From positions 26,663,855-26,727,854 of the forward strand of contig NC_054867.1 in NCBI RefSeq assembly GCF_018320785.1: a stretch of DNA of 64,000 bases. The letters run 5' to 3'. Made by a program: the position numbers and the translations under genes. Positions 34,600-47,300 of the stretch are shown here, piece after piece; position 1 is the first letter of the stretch; every line of letters starts with the position of its first letter. The notes below the pieces were generated by a model. The model was not told the origin of the DNA, made no database searches, and saw only the letters and a program-made list of their open reading frames with translations. The DNA comes from Cheilinus undulatus. Taxonomy: Eukaryota; Chordata; Actinopteri; Labriformes; Labridae.

Positions 34600-36736
34600 C
34601 ATACACACCTACACACAATGCAACATGTCTTTACTGGAGATGTTATAAAACATCTCATACCTTTGTGTATTTCAATGATATTTAATCCCACACTGGCTTC
34701 ATTTTTAACTTGGGAGTTAATCTCAATGTCAGCATAAATAAACTGGGATCTAACTGGAAAATCTATTTCTATCACAGTCAAAAGAAGAGTAAAAAAATGT
34801 AGTTATGTTTGTTGGCTTAGGGCTTCCATAGAGTTCTTTATTTCAGATACCAACATATTTAAGAGATATACTCTGTTTGATGGACTGTCTTAATTCTTTT
34901 TATTTAACATATTTTATTCCTTTAATCTGTGACTAATGAAATAGTATGGTTCAAGAGATTAAAATGTGGAGGTTCTGAACTTTAAATCTGGGCCTTTAAA
35001 AGACTGAAGAATTAAGAGGAATGTTACCTGATTTCCTGTTTTAAAAAGGCAGAACAAACAACCTTCCTGCAGTACTGTATGTATTTTTGTGTTGATCTAA
35101 AGACTCTGCTGAGTGTACATGTATGTGATGTAAGCATCTCTCCATTTGTATTTTTTTACTCATGCGATGATTCATAGAGCATTCATTATCAATACACCGA
35201 GGCTATACTGCCCGAGCTGTGCCAGAGTTGTTATTTTCTTTAAGCAGAAGAGTTTGTTGGTACTTTTTTATTATTTCATTGACAGAACACATTAGTGGGA
35301 TTTAAGGAGACCTCAGCATGCACAATATTTCACATTTTCATGTAGCAAGATGGATCCAGCAGTCGGTGGCATCACTTAACACTCATCAAGTGTACCACTG
35401 TGAGACCTTCTGGATCAAACTAGTTCACGTTAAAGGCTCCTCCTGGCTTTGACCTACTTCTTTTTAGGTCAAAGTAAAATTCTCATTTTGCACCATTAAG
35501 CTTTGATGTTAGTAGTTCAAAATGACATCTATGCATTGCAACAGTTTTTTCTCACTATGATTTTTTACTAAATATACTCACATTTTTATGTCCTCCTCTC
35601 TGCCCATTTGCCTGCTTGGCTATTTAAAGTGAAATCCTCATGATAATCATGGAGAGTCAAAAAAGTGTGTCAGGATGGCTGGGACACATGATGGGGACTA
35701 AATAAGGACAAAGTAGGACTTTACCAACAAGCATAAGGTGTATAGGGTTCCCACCAACACTTAATTTCTCTTAGAGGCGTATAATGTTTTTCAATAATTC
35801 ATCCTGTTTAGAGGTGAAACAGGTAATAGACAACATGAGGCCGGATCCATAAAAACACACTGAAACAAACATGAAAGCTCTTTTAGGAACTTGCTGTTTA
35901 ATATTTAGGGAGCTTTGGTGCCTTTTAGATGATGCAAGCTTGTGTAGCATCCTCTGAAGCATACAAAGCACTGCAACGCTCAGCGTAACACAAAAAGCAA
36001 TGAAAAAAAACAGAGAGACGAGGAGTGCTGCTTTTCAGCATTTATGGCTGTATGCAAGGAAAGGTTCCCAGTTCATGCCTTTTAGACACAAACAAGCAGT
36101 AGACTACTTTACCTGCATATTTTAGATGAAGGAAAATGTGACTTTCTATACTACTTAATTTTCCCTTGTGAAAATGTATTAACTTGTTGAGAAAACAGAT
36201 TTATTAGAGCACTATTACATTGTTAAATTTGATAACATATTCATTGAAAAAAAAAATTCAGAGGTTTAACTTAAATATGTATAATCTTGTTTTTTTATAT
36301 TTCAGTTTTATTCTAAAACACCAGCATGCAGCTGTTTGAATGAAGGCAGTTTCTACTGGTTCATATTCTGTTCTGTTTGTTTTAGAGCTGCTCTATCACA
36401 TATTTGTGTTTAATTTGAAAAGAAAAAAAAGAAACAATGTAATAGGTCTTACAGAGACAGGGTGATCATACACACATCACTGGGGAGCAAGGTGATCTTA
36501 CAAAATCAACAGAAAGAAGACAGGAAAAACTCAAATCTTTGCAAGTGTAGTCATCTGCTTACATGAATGTATCTTTTGCTCTTATTATAAACCAGTTAAG
36601 CCTGACAAAATAAAAATCTAGATTTAAAAAACAAAAAGCAAACACTAAAGCCTAATACAAATCTTTCTGCCAAGGAAGTCAGAATATTGTACTTGTAAGT
36701 CCCTTATTAAGACATTTCATTTCAAAGTGTTAACCT
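34600..36736. other. Intergenic AT-rich DNA
   Basis: Between the agap2-side transposon relic and the gypsy element. I see no exon, RNA gene, terminal repeat or long ORF here. Confidence 0.5.
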
Positions 36737-37161
36737 GTCATGGCTCCAGCCCTGCCCTGGACCTCATCAGCTACACTCACTGCTTTCCTGATTATCCATT
36801 TCCTTCACCTGCTCAGACTGCCTCAGCTGCTCCAAATCATCTCATCAAGCCTCAAAGTATATCAACCCTGGTTCACCATCCACTCATCGCCAGATCATTG
36901 TTCAGCCTCTGTGGTACATAACTAAAGGCCCTTTACAAATTTTTGTAACAATCACCTTGGAAGTTTTGCTGTGCTTATTTTTACCTGAACCTAATTCTGC
37001 CATCTTTTGCTCCAGGGTTCCTGTCTCGCCTTACCTGCCCTGTTTAGACCACTGACTCTCCCACCACTACAGCCAAGCTCTCAGCAATCATCTGCTACTT
37101 AACAATAAATCAACTTCAACTCAAACTACTCTGCGTCTGTGTTCTGCACCTGGGTCCAACC
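36737..37161 (+). repeat. Probable 5' LTR of the truncated gypsy element
   Basis: Starts TGTCATGGCTCCAGCCCTG and ends around gcacctgggtccaacc, as in fish Ty3/gypsy LTRs. It contains an AATAAA (near 37102) and lies directly before gag-coding DNA once the inserted 529-bp repeat is removed. No matching 3' LTR is in the window, so the boundaries are not confirmed by a second copy. Confidence 0.55.
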
Positions 37162-37690
37162 CATAGACTGTAGAAAGAATTGGACAAACCCTGTCTGCTT
37201 ACAATAGGCGGACTCAAACAGCCCTTGAAGCCAATCCGCAGCGGCTTCCATATTGAAATCTCGGTCTCAACCTAACTTTGGATCAACTTAACGGCCCGCC
37301 CACTAAGCGCGACCTCCTGTCAGCTAGCTAGCTAGTATTCAGGTAGACAGAAACGTAGCTTCTGCCTGTCAAGCTATCTGTCAATCAAATGAGATGCTAC
37401 AATCAGTCCACAGTGAGGTTTTTCCTAAATATAATCGAATCCATTGTGGTACAAAAAAATTCACCCCTGTACAGTGACAGCACATGAAGACATTAGCTAA
37501 TGAGACACATTTGGTTTTTTTGAACCAGGCTGTAAACCAGTTTATTTATAGTGTAAAAGACGGCTGTTTCACAGGTGTCCAGACGGGACTTCCGGTGTTC
37601 CTGCAGCCAGCCTCAAGTGGACACTCATGGTATTGCAATTTTTTGCACTTCCATATTGGCTTCATTTTTCAGGACCGGAGGTTGCCGCTT
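37162..37690. mobile_element. 529-bp interspersed repeat inserted at the LTR-gag junction
   Basis: Starts catagactgtagaaagaatt and ends gaccggaggttgccgctt. It is flanked by a perfect 9-bp direct repeat GGTCCAACC (37153-37161 and 37691-37699), so it inserted into the gypsy element after that had landed. The ends are not inverted repeats. Family not assigned; the repeat words are familiar from other fish genomes. Confidence 0.7.
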
Positions 37691-39950
37691 GGTCCAACCT
37701 CACTACCCACAACAGAATGATCTGGCCAACATGGACCCAGCAGATGCTGATAGCCTCCATTAAGTGGTAGCAAACCAGGCCATCCTTGTGGGCCAGCACG
37801 ACCAGACTCTCCATGAGATTGTGGAAACTTTCAAGACACTCTCCATGGATGTGGCCCGGATTGGAGATCGAGTCGTCACTGAAATGGCTCCTCCACCACC
37901 AGCAGCTCAATCAAGCCTTCCTGTATCTGCTCCTCTCCCAACTCAGCCTACTCACCTTCCTACAGAGCCACATGTTCCAGCCCCTGAGTGCTACAGCGGA
38001 GACCTTGGAACGTGTAGAGCCTTCCTTATTCAGTGTTCCCTATAGTTTTTCAGCAGCAGCCGTTAACTTATGTCACAGATCATTCTAAGATAGCTTATAT
38101 AATGGGGCTTCTTCGGGGGAATGCACTAGCCTGGGCATCAGCTGTTTGGGAGAGTCAGTCATCAATTAGCTCTTCTTATGATGGCTTTGTTACTGAGATG
38201 AAAAAGGCTAGAGGCAGGGATGCAGCCAAGCAACTTTAGAACCTTCGCCAAGGCACCTGCAGTGTAACAGAGTGCTTAGTAGAGTTCAGGACAATTGCAG
38301 CAGTTTCGGGGTGTAATAGTGAGTTACTCAAGGGAGTTTTTCTTAATGGGCTACATGACTCTGTCAGAGATTAGCTAGCAGCTAGGGATGAGCCTGACAG
38401 TCTAGATAATCTAATATCACTAACTATAATGCTAGATCATCGCTTTAGAGGGCGTCATAAAGAATAACCCGCCTCACGCCTTGGTCTCCGTCACACTCCT
38501 CCCCATCGCTCCCTGTGAAGGCCTGCACTGAGCTAGATTCTCATGCTCCTCATCCAGCTCCATTGGCATCATCCCCAGACACCCCTCGAGATGAACCCAT
38601 GCAGTTTGGCCGTGCACACCTTACTCCAGCTGAATGCCTCCGAAGAGTGAAAGCAGGAGTGTACATCTACTGTGGCCAAGCTGGTCATTTCCTCGCCACC
38701 TGTCACCTTCGGCCAAAAGAGGAGGCTCACCAGTAACAGGAGGGGTTTTGGTGAGTCGAGCAACATCATCTTCCACCCTCCAATCCAGAATTCAGTTTGA
38801 TTTGACATTACATTGGCAGCAACAGTCCCTTCCACAACTGGCCCTGATAGATTCTGGAGCAGATGAGAATTTCCTGGACACTGAGCTGGTCCAGTAGATA
38901 GGGGTAACTACAGAACTCCTTCCTCTACCCCTAGAGGCCAGTGGCCTTAATGGTAATCTCCTTGCCCGAGTTACCCACCGTACCTCACTCTTGCACATGA
39001 TTATTTCCAGAAACCACCATGAGGACATGTAGTTCCATGTCATCTCCTCTCCCCATGCACCAGTGGTACATGTTTGGCCATGGTTACAACTTCACAATCT
39101 TCATATTGACTGGTCATCGGGGAAAATCGTGAGCTGGAGTCCATTCTGTAACTCATCCTGTCTGCAGTCCGCCCACTCCCCTACAGAGGTCACTGTGCTC
39201 CCAGATAATCCAGAACCTCCAGACTTATCCAACATTCCCTCCACCTGCAATGATCTCGGTCAAGTTTTCAGCAAGCAACATGCCCTTTCCCTGCCTTCTC
39301 ATCAGCCCTATGATTGCACTGTTGAGCTGCTCCCTGGAGCTCCCCTTCCCTCCAGTCGCCTATTCAACCTGTCCCGTCCAGAGAGAGAAAACATGGAAAA
39401 ATACATTAAAGATTCCTTAGCAGGAGGCATCATCCGACCATCCTCTTCTCCTGTTGCTGCAGGTTTCTTCTTCGTCTCCAAAAAGGATGGAACACTTCGC
39501 CCCTTCATCAACTACTGTGGCCTGAACAACATCATAGTCAAAAACAAATACCCCCTTCCTCTGATCAACTCTGCTCTTGAACCTCTCCATGGAGCAACCA
39601 TCTTCACAAAGCTGGATCTCAGGAATGCCTACCATCTGGTCAGAATCAAGGAGGGAGACGAATGGAAAACGGCCTTTGAGTACCTGGTTGTGCCATTTGG
39701 ATTAACAAATGCACCAGCAGTTTTTCAAGCCCTTGTGAATGATGTCCTCCGTGACTCCCTCAATTGATCAGTCTTCGTATACCTGGATGACATTCTGTTT
39801 TTTTCTAGGACCATGGATTCAACATGTCCGACGAGTGCTGCAGAGGCCTCTGAAAAACAAGTTGTATGTCAAAGCAGAAAAATGTGAGGTCCATGGGAGC
39901 TCTGTGTCCTTTCTTGGATTCATTATCAAAAACAGGTAGGTGAGGACGGA
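37162..39950 (+). pseudogene. Ty3/gypsy gag-pol remnant, truncated in reverse transcriptase
   Basis: Gag starts after 37700 (MDPADADSLH, then a stop) and continues VVANQAILVGQHDQTLHE. The nucleocapsid knuckle reads YIYCGQAGHFLATC, with the first Cys changed to Tyr (about 38670). Protease has LIDSGADENFLD (about 38850). RT spans about 39390-39800, with [28 protein letters not shown] and [15 protein letters not shown] sits just before [11 protein letters not shown] (39765-39767). Coding stops near 39950, so RNase H, integrase and the 3' LTR are absent. Confidence 0.85.
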
Positions 39951-41361
39951 TCCAGAAAAAGTTTGTGCAGTTGCTGGGTGGCCCACACCACGATTGCCCT
40001 ATTCACATTTCAGGCATATAAAAAGACAAATTGTATATTTTCTTACAATTTTGAAATTTACTTGGGGACCACATTGAGTGAGCCAGGTTCCCATCACAGC
40101 CTATAAAATTAATTCAAATGTGAGAAATTTGAAATTTGTTACTCATTTATGATTGGTCCCCAAAGTCACATGGTACAGCAGGATTGACACATCTGATTGG
40201 TCTCCAAATTCACATGACACGGACGAGCAGTAAAGCCAAAATAGTCTTGAGGAGACAGAGGCTGCCTCTACTGCGTTGATTACCTGAATGTAGCTTTAGC
40301 ATAGCATCAGTTTTGCTAGAACTAGACCACGGTTCTTTATGACATAAAGAATAAAAACAACCCTTAAAGCTCTTCATGATGTGAAAGATATTTTACACTC
40401 TTCTGCCAACCTGCTTCGACATGAGTATGTGATAGTTAAGGGGGGAAGGGTTCATTCTGTGAGTGGTTGTGAACTATGGCTGCTAGTGGAGTGATTACCT
40501 CAGACTTAGCCACAGTGGCAGTTTTCTCAGAACAGGACAATGTGTCTTTATTAAAACAAGAGCAGAGAGGAACACTTAAAGCTTTTTGTGACAGACAATA
40601 GCCTGCTTCAGCACAGGTTTGTGATCGTTCTGAGTGGGGTTTGCCAGTGAATCCAATAGCCGTTGTCGCGGTAGCTGTTAGCTGGGATGTTGCTGTAGGT
40701 AAACAGCAGTTTAATCAGAACTGGACCACATTTATTTCTAAAACAAGAGCAGAGAGCCACACCGAAAGCTTGTCTTGGCCTGTCATGAATGTGAAGGACA
40801 GAACGTTCCTCCAGTCACATTCAGAGAATTTTTTAAAAGTCATGCCTTCCCCATCTGCTCTCTATGGGAGCTTTCCCAGATTAATGTCAAACAGATAAAT
40901 GCAATGAATATATGAAACAGTCTATCTGGCGTGTCAGGTTAATGCTCTGTCTATAGTCCTGTGGATACCTTGTTCAGGGGAGTAGGCAGAGCTACTCCTC
41001 TCCCCTGTCTGACATTACAACAGGCATCCTAGACGCTTGCGGTCAGCCATAAACTGTTTTAGCCTAGTGTTGCTATTTAGACATTTCATTGTGAAAATTC
41101 GACGTATTGTTCCTTTAACCTCAAGTAAAAACAGAAATCCACAAAAAAAGAGAAGATTTTTTTCTTTAATCTGCAAACTCCTTATCTTCATTCAAAATAA
41201 ATGTATAGTCCATAATTCAGCAGGTTAATAGGGAGTGGAATTGCTTATTTAGATCACTCAGAAATTAACAGTAAATTTTCAGTGCTTGTTGATATCAATT
41301 TAAGATGATAACAGAATTTTATAATGAATGTTTAAATAAATATCTGAGCATAGTCCTTTAA
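39951..41361. other. Intergenic DNA with a degenerate three-copy repeat
   Basis: From about 40310 to 40800 three related blocks occur, each with a form of agaac(t/a)gga(c), a run ending in aacacttaaagct or a variant, and a variant of gtgaaagga. They start near 40315, 40530 and 40715. No exon is seen. The part just left of 41362 must contain the pip4k2c 3' UTR; a minus-strand ATTAAA at 41168-41173 is a weak polyadenylation candidate. Confidence 0.45.
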
Positions 41362-44300
41362 CTAGGCAAAGATATTGGTGATGAACTCTCGGAAACGTTT
41401 GGCATACTGCTCAGGATGAACTGTTGAGATTTCTGCTCCTCCCTGCAACACACACACACACACACAGTGGATCAGAGATAACAGGAGAGAAAATGAAAGC
41501 ATCTCATCACACTTTGAACAATAGAGATCTGAAGACAGCATATGCTAACCGCTCCCTTTATGGAGCCCTGCTCTCTCACCCCGTGTTTGACAGCTTTGGC
41601 AGCGTGAGCAGCTTTCTTCTTGGTGTCGTACTGTGTCAGCACGTCAATCAGGCCCATAAAATACACTTCCCTGTGGGGGGCACCTGGAGGGATTCACAGC
41701 ACCATGTGAGTGATATTGATCTGGGCATATGATGGTTTCCTGCCTGACATGACGTCTGGGGGTTTTACAGCTTAAGGACTCACCAACAGCACTCTGTATA
41801 GCGTAAACATCTATGTAAGGGTCGAACTCCCCAGGACCCATGGGTTTAAAGGAGTTCATGTAGCCACTGATACCCTCGGGAGAGATGGAGCCTGAAGCTG
41901 GGACAAGGCCATTTTCATCATCCTCCTCTTCTTCATCCGTTGATTCCATCTCTTCCTCTTCCTCCTCCCTCTCAGCCCGCTCAACATCATGGATGCCAAG
42001 CAAGAGGCTGTAGTCCATGATCCTCATACGCACCAGAAACTGCAACAAAAAGACACCAGAATTACATTTTAAAAAATAAATACATAAATAAATAAAGGCT
42101 TCATCTAGTGGTTTTCTTACATCAATATCTCGACTGAGCTTGTCCATGAGCTTCTCTTTCTCCTCATCACTCACATAAACTTTCTGCATGTTATTCTTGA
42201 AGTCTACGTCTTTGTAGGTGGGCAGCTCCTTCACCTGAAAACACAGAGCAAAATTTGAGACAGTGAATGACATAGTACAATAGAATATAGACTATTTATA
42301 AGCATTTAAACAACAAGCCGTTCTGTTTCCAGTGATACAAAGTAGAATAAAAGTTCCCTGAATGCTGTTTTCTAAATCCGCACAGATTTGGGGATCAAAG
42401 GTTTCTACATGTCTTCACCTATCTAGACTGTATGTTTCAACTGGAGCTGCAATCAGATGTTATTCAAGTTCAATGCTGAGATGTATAATTTAGAGCTGTT
42501 CTTAAAATGTACATTACATCTTTTCTATAACAGCAATTACATAAACAACGGGAAACGTAATTGGATGATCATCTAATTGTAGCTTGTTAGTTGTCTAGCA
42601 AACCACACATAGTTATACGCTACATTCAGCTCCACAGAGAGCATTAATATTACAGTTGTGTCTCAGTTCAGGGGATTTATCCATTGAAGGCTGTATTTGA
42701 AGGTGCATAGAAAGCTGTCCTATTTCCAGGAATCCTTCAAATGCGCCCAACAAATATTTCCTTCTTTCCCCAGCTGACGCAGGATCCATCTTTGCATTGT
42801 TCATGACCCAGTACAAGCCAAAGCACATGCAGTTGAAAACCAGCTTGCCTATTCAGAAGTAGCAGATTAACACAGTTTCAAATGTTAATTTCAATTTTGA
42901 GTAGTTGGTTTCAAGTCAGTTAAGGTTGGGCTGACAGACGGCTTTGTACGGTACTACACAGTTATTGCACACTATTGGAATGGACCAATACTTCAATATA
43001 TGTAAATATGAACAAGGCCGCCCATAAGAGGTGGATAAAGGGGAGAACTGTCTCGGGCCCAGCCAAATGGGGGCCAATGGAGGACAGCAAAATCATGGTC
43101 CATTGTAAACTGTGATAAACAAACTTTATATATGAAAACAGATTTTTTTTTTTTTTTGCTAATGTTGCCAGTGTGGATGGGCACACTGACTAAACCATAT
43201 GTAAAGTAGTGTCAGACTTCATAGCTAGTCAAGGTGTAAGAGGATATAGTAGAAGGAACTTAAATAACTTAAAAGAAAAAAAATGGAATAATCACAAAAG
43301 AAAAAAGATAAAATTTGGCAAAATGGGCAAAAACTGCTGGGGGAAGGTGGTTACAGAGTGGCAAAGATAGGTCAAAAGGGGCAAAAATGAGTAAAAACAG
43401 GCAACAATTGGATGAAAGCTGCAAAAGTTGTTAAGGAAATGTAAAAGATGGGCAAAAGTGGGCAGAAAAATGTTTAAAAAGTGGATAAAAAGTGGCAAGA
43501 AATGGCTTAAAGTAGGGCTGGATATTCTTAAGAACCTCACAATTCGATTCAATTTCAATTCCTTAGGTTGCAATTTGATTCAATATCAATTCGATTCGAT
43601 ATTGATTTAAATGCTTTGATGTCAATTCAGTAAGAAGTAGAAATACACAAATAACCTATTGACAATTTTTTAATAATTATTTTCAGGCCCATGTGAACAT
43701 ATATGGCTAGTCACCTCACATTTGTCTTTGCAATAAAACATCTGAAAATAAAAATTTGCACAACAATAACTTATTTTTGCATATGGAGTACAAAAGTAAA
43801 AAACATGACAGTTCTGTACAAACACTGAAAAAGTAAAGTGCGTGTAAACTAAAATAATATTTCTTTCCTCTTGGAAATTGTGATAAACCTCACATAACAT
43901 GGTTATGGTATGTTGTTGTTTGGTTGAGTGTGGCCTCCATCCATACAATGTGAATCACACGCACAGCGACCCCCAATGGCCAGGAGGTGAATCGATTCAG
44001 AGGATTAGCTGAATTGATATTGAATTGGGGGGGGGGGGGTATTGCAATGCATTGATTAATCCATATTTTTACCCACCCCTAGCTAAAAGATGCATAAATA
44101 GGTTAAAAGTGGGAAAAATGTGTAATACAGAAACATTGATGAAAGGGGGTTAAAAAGTGGCATGAATAAGTTATTTGAACATCAGAACCCAATAAAAGCT
44201 TAAAACACTTTTCAACTTAAACATGAAATAAGTATTAGCCAGGACACCTTCACCAAATTTGACAGACCCAATGCAGAGGCATTGATATCATCAATAAATC

Positions 44301-47300
44301 CCAACTGTGGAAGGCTCATTCACTGGGTTTTTTCAAGGGGCCATCTAACTCTGTAGCCAGGCCTAAATATTAATAAATACAGCTGTATGATAATAACTAA
44401 ATATCATCCAGGTTTGCGAAAAGGCAATTTGTTTCACCCATGTCCCATCTGTTAACATGGAGGAGGTGGGGTTTATGACCTATGTTACGTATAGCCTGGT
44501 TTGTCCTCTCTCTTCCTGGCTCTCTAGTTTTCCTCCTTCCTCTGCCTGCTGGCTGCAGCACACCTAAATGTGATCCAAACTCAAGAGTGGGAGTATTTAG
44601 AAGAGCACTGTCAGAGTAGAGTTATTTTGTCCATCTTTTTATATAGAGTATAGAATGCACCTCTAGGCTTTATTTTACGGTCGTTGGTATAATAAATTTC
44701 AGTTGCCATGTTGTTAAGGTTTGTGAATTCCAGTATGACAAATACAGCAGGCTAATTGTAAGTGGTAAATAAATAAACGTGTTGGAATCCATAGCCAACC
44801 ATCTTTTCAACTCTATCAGACATTTCTGGTAAAACAAATGTGACAGCATCTCTTCAGGAAGAACAAAGAGATAAATTGGAGCCGACCATACCACATTGAT
44901 CTTACCTTCTCTTTGAAACTGGCTTCACGAGACATCCGAGAGCCCTGAGGAAAGAAAAAACAATGAAAGCTGGAGATCTAAAATGCTGCAGAAATCTTTT
45001 CAACACATTGCTTCACACAAATGTAACTGTTAAACTGACAACTGTGTTATCCAGAATTATCACTATCATTATAATTATCGATAAGAATACCTACAGTATA
45101 TCAGTAATTTTAAAAATATCATTGTTTTCAAACAGGCAACATAAAACAAACTTATTGTATAGAAATCTATGCAGCTGGGCTATTTTTTCTCATTCTTGTC
45201 AACAGCATTTTGCTCTTGAGTCCTAACAAGATAGAAGAATGAATGAAAGCTAATCTACAGTGACCTCACACCACCAGCACATTTTACCTTGAGGTCATAC
45301 TTCCTGTGAACATGCAGTCTGTGGCTGAACATGTTCCTCATTACTAACAGGTAGGTGTCCTCGCTCTCCACAGTGACTCTGTACATGGCCAAGAACTGAG
45401 GGAGCAGCGTGTTGCCATGGCAGGTGACAATATGCTGGAAGAGGGTGACAGCAAGAAGACAATGACTGATGGGAAAACAAAGAAAATACTTGGCATATAC
45501 ATATACATATATATACTATATTGCCAAAAGTATTCACTCACCCATCCAAATAATTGAAATCAGGTGTTCCAATCACTTCCATGGCCACAGGTGTATAAAA
45601 TCAAGCACCTAGGCATGCAGACTGTTTCTACAAATATTTGTGAAAGAATGGGTCGCTCTCAGGAGCTCAGTGAATTCCAACGTGGTACTGTGACAGGATG
45701 CCACCTGTGCAACAAGTCCAGTCGTGAAATTTTCTCGCTCCTAAATATTCCACAGTCAACTGTCACTGGTATTATAACAAAGTGGAAGCAATTGGGAGTG
45801 ACAGCAACTCAGCCATGAAGTGGCAGGCCACTGAAAATGACGGAGGGGGGTCAGCAGATGCTGAGGAGCATAGTGCGCAGAGGTCGTCAACTTTCTGCAG
45901 TCATTTGCTACAGGCCTTCAAACTTCATGTGGCTTTCAGATTAGCTTAAGAACAGTGCTTAGAGAGCTTCATGGAATGGGTTTCCATGGCCGAGCAGCTG
46001 CATCCAAGCCATACATGACCAAGTGCAATGCAAAGCGTTGGATGCAGTGGTGTAAAGCACGCCACCACTGAACTCTAGAGCAGTGGAGACACGTTCTCTG
46101 GAGTGACCAATCACGCTTCTCCATCTGGCAATCTGATGGACGAGTCTGGGTTTGGTGGTTGCCAGGAGAACGGTACTTGTCTGACTGCCCTGTGCCAAGT
46201 GTAAAGTTTGGTGGAGAGGGATTATGGTGTGGGGTTGTTTTTCAGAAGCTGGGCTTGGCCCCTTAGTTCCAGTGAAAGGAACTCTGAATGCTTCAGCATA
46301 CCAAGATATTTTGGACAATTCCATGTTCCAAACTATGTGGGAACAGTTTAGGGATGGCCCCTTCCTGTTCCAACATGACTGTGCACCAGTGCACAAAGCA
46401 AGGTCCATAAAGATATGGAGGAGAGAGTTTGGTGTGGATGAACTTGACTGGCCTGTACAGAGTCCTGACCTCAACCCCATAGAACACCTTTGGGATGAAT
46501 TAGAGCGGAGACTGAGAGCCAGGCCTTCTCGTCCAACATCAGTGTGTGACCTTAATGCGTTTCTGGAAGAATTGTCAAAAATTCCCATAAACACACTCCT
46601 AAACCTTGTGGAAAGCCTTCCCAGAAGAGCTTAAGCAGTTACAGCTGCAAAGGGTGGACCCACATCATATTAAACCCTATGGGTTAAGAACGGGATGTCA
46701 CTTAAGTTCATATGCGAGTCAAGGCAGGTGAGCGAATACTTTTGGCAATATAATGTACATGTACATACAGTATACATATACATATACTGTACATATATTT
46801 ATTCAGCAGCTGAGATAGGAGAGACTCTGCAAACAACAACTGGTTCTTCACCAGTCAAAGCTTTATGGGAGAGTGGCAAAGAGAAAGCCACAGTTGAAGA
46901 AGACTCTTATTAAATCTCATGTTCACCAAAAGGCATGAGGGAGACTCCATGGTCAAGTGGGAGAAAGGTCTTTGGTCTAATGAGACAAAAATGGTGCGTT
47001 TTGGCCATCAGGCATACCATCCCCACTGTGGAGCATGGTAGAGGCAGCATCATGCTCTAGGGATGCTTCTGAGCAGCCGGCCCTGGAAAGCTTGTAAAGG
47101 TAGAGGGTAAAATGAATGGGGCAAAATAGTAAAATTACAGAAGGTTAATCTTATTCAGTCTGCAAGAGAACTGTGGCTTGGGGGAAGATTTATTTTTCAG
47201 CAAGACAATAGCTGGGTTTCCATTACAGTTTTTTGCAAAATTAAAGCAATATTTCTTACATTTTGACTTAGTACAATTGTGCTTTGAATGTATTTCCACT

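Noticed and set aside
43292-43573. Minus-strand ORF rich in Phe, Leu and Pro
   Set aside because: It arises from the AAAAGTGGGCAAA-type minisatellite; periodic and low-complexity.
45959-46594. Minus-strand ORF of 211 codons
   Set aside because: It lies antisense to the family B Tc1 transposase pseudogene and shows no domain of its own.
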